From contig QUTJ01031633.1 in NCBI GenBank assembly GCA_003573635.1, forward strand, positions 1-13,810: DNA of 13,810 nt. The letters are read 5' to 3'. A program made the position numbers and the translations under genes. Below the pieces are notes generated by a model. That model searched no databases. It saw nothing but the letters and a program-made list of their open reading frames with translations, and was not told where the DNA came from. The DNA comes from Goniomonas avonlea (Eukaryota > Cryptophyceae > Goniomonadida > Goniomonadaceae). Positions 12,001-13,810 of this stretch are shown piece after piece. Positions within the stretch are counted from its first letter, which is position 1. Each line of letters opens with the position of its first letter.

Positions 12001-13810
12001 GTGACGGTTCAGGACTTGGGTGGCAATGTCGCTGCTGGGAGCACGTTGGAGGTGACTGTGACTGCGACCGGCGCGACTGGAGCCTTGTCTGGCACCACGA
12101 AGCAAACAGCTGTGTCGTCAGTTGTGACCTTCGCCGGGCTCAGCTACAACGTGGCAGAAACCGTCACCCTGACCTTCACAGCAGCTTCCATGACCCAGGC
12201 GGTCCAGTCTGGACTTTCGGTTGCCGTTGGTCCAGCCAACAAACTTGTGGTGACAACGGCTGCCAGCGGGGCAAGTGGAGGATCCGCGTTCTCGACACAA
12301 CCCGTGGTGACAGTGCAGGACTTGGGTGGCAACACTGTCAGTGGCAGCACTGTTGTGACGGTTGCCAGCAGCGGCGGGAGCACGACGCTGTTTGGGCAGA
12401 CGACGTGTGTTTCGGCTTCAGGCGTTGCCAATTTCGCGGCGCATGCGTTGGGGTATGACAAGGCTGAGACGATAGCCCTGGCATTCACAGCGAGCGGTTT
12501 GACCGGGGTCAGCCAAACGGGCCTCGTTGTCAGTGTGGGAACAGCGTTTAAGCTAGCCTTGACCACCCCTGCTGCAGGCGCGGTGGGCGGAACCACGTTT
12601 ACGACTCAGCCTGTCCTAACGATCCAGGACCGCGGTGGCAACACCGCAGCCAGCACGCTGCAAGTCACTGCTGCGCTGAGCGTGGGGACAGGGACGCTCT
12701 CGGGGTCCACGACCCAGGCTGCTGTGGCCGGCGTGTCAAACTTTGTCGGCTTGGCGTATGACAAAGCAGAGACCATCATGCTGATGTATCACGCCGCCGG
12801 GATTGTGGCTGTTCGGCAGAGCGATTTCACGGTCTCAGCCGCAGCGGCCGCGAAATTGCAGCTCCGGACCATGGCCTCAGGAGCATTAGGCGGCTCGCCA
12901 TTCGCAACGCAGCCGGTGGTGACAGTGTGTGATGCAGTTGGCAATGTTGTCGACACCTCCATTGCTGTGACCGTGGCACAGAGCGGTGGGTCGGGCACCC
13001 TCTCCGGCACAACCACCGTTGCAGCCTCCTCAGGGGTCTCTGACTTTGCCGGGCTGGCCTACAGTAAAGCCGAGGAAGTCGACCTCGTGTTTTCTGCTTC
13101 TGGACTGACAGCAGTTTCCCAGACAGCGTTTTCCGTTATGTTTGGGCCAGCAGCCAAGCTCGCTATCTCGACGGCAGCTGTAGCAGGAGCAGCCACCATA
13201 GCATTTCCGACACAACCTGTAGTGGCGATACATGATTTGGGAGGCAATGTTCGACCAGACAGCGCGCATATCGTGTCTGTGTCGTGCTCAGGTGCCGGAA
13301 TTTTTTCCGGGACAAAGCGAAAAATGGCGATATCTGGAGTTGCCGACTTTGCCTACCATGGCCTGACGTATAGCAACACCGGAATGGTCACTCTCACGTA
13401 CACTTCCCCCGGCTTGACACCCGCTTCACAGAATTTGGATGTCCAGGCCGGTCCGCCCGTGAAGGTTGGTCTGACGACAGAGGCCAGTGGCGCGACCGGA
13501 GGTGTCGCATTTTCAACGCAGCCTGTGGCTGCAATTCAGGATACCAACGGTTACACGCGAACGGACAGCACCCTCGTGGTCACGGTTGCAGTCAGCAGTG
13601 GTCCTGGTGGTGTACTCTCGGGTATTACACAGCAGACGGCAGTCAACGGTGTTGCAACCTTTTCCGGTTTGAGCTACGACAAAGCTGGAACAGTGTCCCT
13701 CTCGTTTGCTGCCAGCGGAATGACCCCCGCGACGCAAGACATCGTGGTCGCTGTTGGCCCTGCCGCGAAGACAGTAGTGACTACTGCCGCAAATGGAGCA
13801 ACTGGAGGCA
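1..13810 (+). CDS. Giant Ig-like tandem-repeat protein, internal fragment (both ends outside the window)
   Basis: Frame 1 is open over all 4,603 codons. Both other forward frames are broken often, and only frame 1 gives a protein with a regular repeat period, so this is the coding frame. The product is 45 complete units of 95-104 residues plus a partial unit at each end. Typical positions within a unit (residue 1 = Lys of Lys-Leu) are Gly-Gly 13-14, Gln-Pro 20-21, Asp-x-Gly-Gly-Asn 27-31, Leu-Ser-Gly-Thr-Thr 53-57, Phe 68, Tyr 73, Leu-Thr-Phe 81-83, Gly-Leu 87-88, Gln 93 and Val-Gly 99-100. Alternating Val/Thr/Ile strands with Gly-Asn and Gly-Gly turns suggest an all-beta Ig-like fold, as in bacterial Ig-like/invasin or filamin repeats. 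About ten Cys and one Trp were seen in the whole fragment. No signal peptide, transmembrane helix, coiled coil or catalytic domain is visible. A surface or secreted structural/adhesive role is inferred from repeat type and size only. I do not recognise a named gene. Confidence 0.88.
517..538 (+). other. Short out-of-frame patch inside unit 2 (compensated indel pair)
   Basis: In the open frame this stretch reads Arg-His-Ala-Asp-Cys-Gly-Leu, which matches no other unit. The same bases read in frame 2 from 521 give Thr-Leu-Thr-Val-Asp-Ser. That fits the Thr-x-Ala-Thr-Val-Ser-Ser-Gly segment of neighbouring units 1, 3 and 4, and it joins properly to the Gly-Gln-Ala-x-Phe that follows. The simplest account is about four extra bases near 517-520 and one missing G near 538, a net gain of one codon. 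The frame is restored, so the downstream protein is normal. It may be a true paired indel or a sequencing error. Confidence 0.6.
1270..1575 (+). repeat. Unit 5, carrying a Cys-x-x-Cys pair
   Basis: This unit reads Ser-Cys-Thr-Gly-Cys-Thr-Gly in the loop before Leu-Ser-Gly-Thr, with Cys codons at 1402 and 1411. Equivalent loops elsewhere are Ala-Ser-Gly-x-Gly. The protein is otherwise nearly free of Cys, so a close pair in an exposed loop stands out. Disulfide formation or metal binding is possible, but nothing else in the unit supports either. It is the last unit of the N-proximal subgroup. Confidence 0.65.
1576..4965 (+). repeat. Units 6-16: main repeat type, rich in the long Gly-Leu-Gly-Leu-x-Tyr form
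   Basis: From unit 7 the central turn is mostly Asp-Leu-Gly-Gly-Asn; exceptions are unit 6 (Asp-Gln-Gly-Gly-Asn), unit 9 (Asp-Ala-Gly-Gly-Asn) and unit 11 (Asp-Ser-Ala-Gly-Asn). Units 10, 11, 13 and 14 follow the turn with Arg-Thr-Asp. Most units here (6, 8, 9, 10, 11, 13, 14, 16) have the two-residue insertion before Tyr. Unit 11 has Ala in place of the opening Lys-Leu Lys. Unit 14 is shortened before Gly-Thr-Thr and has Val-Ala-Gly in place of Leu-Ser-Gly. Unit 7 has Asn-Thr-Ser after the turn, a potential N-glycosylation sequon if the protein is eukaryotic and secreted. Most other turns lack one. Confidence 0.75.
4966..5580 (+). repeat. Units 17-18, with an ambiguous base at 4980
   Basis: Base 4980 is an N in the third position of a GCN codon, so the residue is Ala whichever base is correct. 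The residues around it (Ala-Arg-Gln-Ala-Ala-Gly) differ from the usual Thr-Thr-Pro-Ala-Ala-Gly, but the spacing from Lys-Leu to Gly-Gly is the normal 14 residues, so there is no frameshift. Unit 18 opens with Gln-Leu instead of Lys-Leu and has Asn-Thr-Val-Thr-Ser-Ser after the turn, a variant that returns in units 27, 31 and 39. Confidence 0.75.
5581..5868 (+). repeat. Unit 19: shortened repeat lacking the Leu-Ser-Gly-Thr-Thr segment
   Basis: At 96 residues this is one of the three shortest complete units. Around 5719-5733 the chain goes from Ala-Thr-Gly straight to Tyr-Gln-Thr-Ala-Val, missing about six residues that align with the Thr-Leu-Ser-Gly-Thr-Thr of its neighbours. This is an in-frame loss of about 18 bp. 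The following segment is also atypical (Asp-Leu-Lys-Leu-Asp-Ala-Glu in place of Gly-Leu-x-Tyr-Asp-Lys-Ala). If the lost segment is a beta strand, this domain may fold differently or act as a flexible point. Confidence 0.7.
5869..6774 (+). repeat. Units 20-22: standard short-form repeats
   Basis: All three have the short Gly/Glu-Leu-Ser-Tyr-Asp form before the penultimate strands and 100-101 residues. Unit 21 begins after Pro-Pro-Gly rather than Ala-Ala. Unit 22 has Phe-Val-Asn-Gln-Pro-Ile in place of Phe-x-Thr-Gln-Pro-Val. No other oddity is seen. Confidence 0.75.
6775..7083 (+). repeat. Unit 23: repeat that has lost the Gly-Gly and Gln-Pro motifs
   Basis: Two of the most constant motifs are changed: the Gly-Gly turn is Val-Ala, and Thr-Gln-Pro-Val is Thr-Ala-Pro-Val. 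The rest, from Gln-Asp-Leu-Gly-Gly-Asn onward, is ordinary and the length (103 residues) is normal, so the unit probably still folds. Confidence 0.7.
7084..7686 (+). repeat. Units 24-25: adjacent sister repeats with an Asp-Ser-Ala-Gly-Asn turn
   Basis: Both units have Asp-Ser-Ala-Gly-Asn-Thr-Arg, a following Asp-Ser-Val-Leu-Val-Val, and a Pro-Glu in place of Ala-Glu after the conserved Tyr. Sharing several otherwise uncommon choices side by side suggests one arose from the other by tandem duplication. Many base differences show this was not recent. Unit 11 carries the same turn. Confidence 0.6.
7687..9210 (+). repeat. Units 26-30: main repeat type with scattered variants
   Basis: Unit 26 has Gly-Gly-Phe in place of Gly-Gly-Asn in the central turn. 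Unit 27 has a Cys codon at 8032 where the Gly-Gly turn begins (Thr-Cys-Gly) and Ser-Ala-Lys-Gly-Leu before Tyr. Unit 28 opens with Arg-Leu and has Asp-Phe-Ala-Gly-Asn. Unit 29 is close to consensus. Unit 30 has Asp-Arg-Gly-Gly-Asn and a Gln-Ala-Leu-Val-Gly-Ala loop in place of Leu-Ser-Gly-Thr-Thr. Confidence 0.75.
9211..10434 (+). repeat. Units 31-34, including the only Trp seen
   Basis: Unit 31 replaces the conserved Tyr with Trp (codon at 9427), preceded by a TTA Leu codon at 9421, which is rare in this gene. I found no other Trp in the window. Unit 32 has Gly-Gly-Asp in the central turn and Gly-Gly-Gly-Arg in place of Ser-Gly-Thr-Thr. Unit 33 has Asp-Ser-Gln-Gly-Asn. Unit 34 has Leu-Gly-Asp-Asn. 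The interval ends just before the Ala-Lys-Leu of unit 35. Confidence 0.7.
10433..10970 (+). repeat. Copy A of a recent 538-bp internal duplication (units 35-36)
   Basis: This block matches 11927-12464 at a fixed offset of 1,494 bp with six substitutions, at 10494, 10578, 10617, 10631, 10686 and 10945, about 98.9% identity. Three are silent and three change the residue (Phe/Leu, Ala/Val, Ser/Ala). It starts just before the Lys-Leu of unit 35 and stops at the Lys-Ala-Glu of unit 36, so it covers about one and three-quarter units. Unit 36 has an unusual Phe-Gly-Gln-Thr-Thr-Cys loop (Cys codon at 10912) and His-Ala-Leu-Gly-Tyr. Both are shared with the other copy. Confidence 0.9.
10971..11926 (+). 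repeat. Divergent units between the two copies (end of unit 36, units 37-39)
   Basis: These 956 bp are not part of the near-identical block and match its surroundings only at the protein level. Unit 37 opens with Lys-Thr-Tyr-Leu-Lys-Leu and has Leu-Gly-Ser-Asn in its turn. Unit 38 is described separately. Unit 39 (starts 11638 with Gln-Leu) has Asp-Gly-Gln-Gly-Asn and ends in Gly-Ala-Glu-Ala just before unit 40. Confidence 0.75.
11353..11637 (+). repeat. Unit 38: shortest repeat, with a Cys-Asp-Asn-Gly-Ser loop
   Basis: At 95 residues this is the shortest complete unit. It lacks Leu-Ser-Gly-Thr-Thr. In its place is a Thr-Cys-Asp-Asn-Gly-Ser-Pro loop (Cys codon at 11476) that contains an Asn-Gly-Ser sequon. 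Thr-Pro-Pro-Val replaces Thr-Gln-Pro-Val, and Ala-Gly-Thr-Tyr-Thr-Leu replaces the usual Ala-Glu-Thr-Ile-x-Leu. It is the most divergent unit of the array by eye. Confidence 0.7.
11927..12464 (+). repeat. Copy B of the 538-bp internal duplication (units 40-41)
   Basis: Partner of 10433-10970, exactly five units downstream and in the same register. The Cys of the Phe-Gly-Gln-Thr-Thr-Cys loop recurs at 12406. Upstream, the bases diverge at 11926; downstream they diverge from 12465, where unit 41 continues with different codons and residues. The sharp edges show that a patch was copied, not a whole five-unit period, unless the intervening units were replaced later. Confidence 0.9.
12465..13767 (+). 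repeat. End of unit 41 and units 42-45
   Basis: Units 42 (12550), 43 (12853), 44 (13156) and 45 (13462) return to the general type. Unit 43 has Val-Cys-Asp-Ala-Val-Gly-Asn in its turn (Cys codon 12928). Unit 44 has a Cys at 13285, lacks the usual Gly-Gly, and carries a small basic cluster Lys-Arg-Lys-Met (13315-13326) in a locally AT-richer stretch. Unit 45 has Asp-Thr-Asn-Gly-Tyr in place of Asp-Leu-Gly-Gly-Asn. Confidence 0.75.
13768..13810 (+). repeat. First 14 codons of repeat unit 46, cut by the window edge
   Basis: The segment opens with Lys-Thr-Val-Val-Thr-Thr and reaches the Gly-Gly turn at the last complete codons. It matches the opening strand of the other units, so the array continues past the window. 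Confidence 0.85.

Larger units (their letters stand above)
52..13767 (+). repeat. 45-unit protein tandem array, about 102 residues per unit
   Basis: Unit starts, taken at the Lys codon (or its aligned equivalent) of the Ala-Lys-Leu motif, are: 52, 361, 658, 964, 1270, 1576, 1885, 2185, 2494, 2803, 3112, 3424, 3730, 4042, 4348, 4654, 4966, 5275, 5581, 5869, 6172, 6475, 6775, 7084, 7384, 7687, 7996, 8305, 8608, 8908, 9211, 9523, 9832, 10135, 10441, 10747, 11056, 11353, 11638, 11935, 12241, 12550, 12853, 13156 and 13462. Lengths are 285-312 bp, always a multiple of three, with no linker between units. Most length variation comes from three places: a two-residue insertion before the Tyr (Gly-Leu-Gly-Leu-x-Tyr against Gly-Leu-x-Tyr), a one-residue insertion in the last strand (Gln-x-Gly-Leu-Val against Gln-Ser-Leu-Thr), and the loop before Leu-Ser-Gly-Thr-Thr. 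Most units differ widely at synonymous sites, so the array is mostly old. The exception is the block shared by units 35-36 and 40-41. Confidence 0.9.

Noticed and set aside
52-13767. CRISPR-like or DNA-level tandem repeat array
   Set aside because: The 305-bp period is a protein-domain period: copies vary freely at synonymous sites, lengths change in multiples of three, and there are no constant short repeats with unique spacers.

Overview
The window is the interior of one giant open reading frame. Read on the + strand from base 1, all 4,603 codons are open from the first base to the last, with no stop codon, no intron-like interruption and no intergenic space. Neither the start nor the stop of the gene is inside the window. 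I see no second gene, RNA gene, promoter, terminator, mobile element or CRISPR array. Every stretch belongs to this one coding sequence.

The protein is a head-to-tail array of one domain of about 102 residues. There are 45 complete units (bases 52-13767, mean 304.8 bp), the last 17 codons of an earlier unit (1-51) and the first 14 codons of a later one (13768-13810). Each unit has a Lys-Leu start, a Gly-Gly turn, a Phe-x-x-Gln-Pro-Val strand, an Asp-x-Gly-Gly-Asn turn, a Leu-Ser-Gly-Thr-Thr segment, a Gly-Val-Ala-x-Phe segment, a Tyr-Asp-Lys-Ala-Glu-like segment and a Thr-Gln-rich final strand ending in Val-Gly. The composition is Ala/Val/Thr/Ser/Gly-rich, very poor in Cys and almost without Trp. 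This looks like an all-beta Ig-like fold of the general kind found in bacterial Ig-like/invasin-type repeats and filamin-like repeats. By analogy this would be part of a very large surface-exposed or secreted, possibly adhesive, fibrous protein. That role is inference: no signal peptide, membrane anchor, cell-wall signal or enzymatic domain is in view.

Layout: units 1-5 form a distinct subgroup (Asp-Ala-Gly-Gly-Asn turn and Ser-Ser-Gly-type segment). Units 6-34 are the main type (mostly Asp-Leu-Gly-Gly-Asn), with local variants, a shortened unit 19 and an ambiguous base at 4980. Units 35-36 and 40-41 carry a nearly identical 538-bp block (six differences), exactly five units apart. Units 37-39 between them are divergent, and units 42-45 return to the general type. 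Unit 2 contains a short stretch that seems to have been read in the wrong frame, then restored by a second indel.

Organism: uncertain. The sequence is GC-rich, with GC at about two thirds of third codon positions (55 of 80 in four lines I counted) and weak synonymous codon preference. A bacterium of this GC often shows a stronger third-position bias, so a microbial eukaryote with a GC-rich genome is at least as plausible as a bacterium. The sequence does not settle it. The single N suggests a draft assembly.
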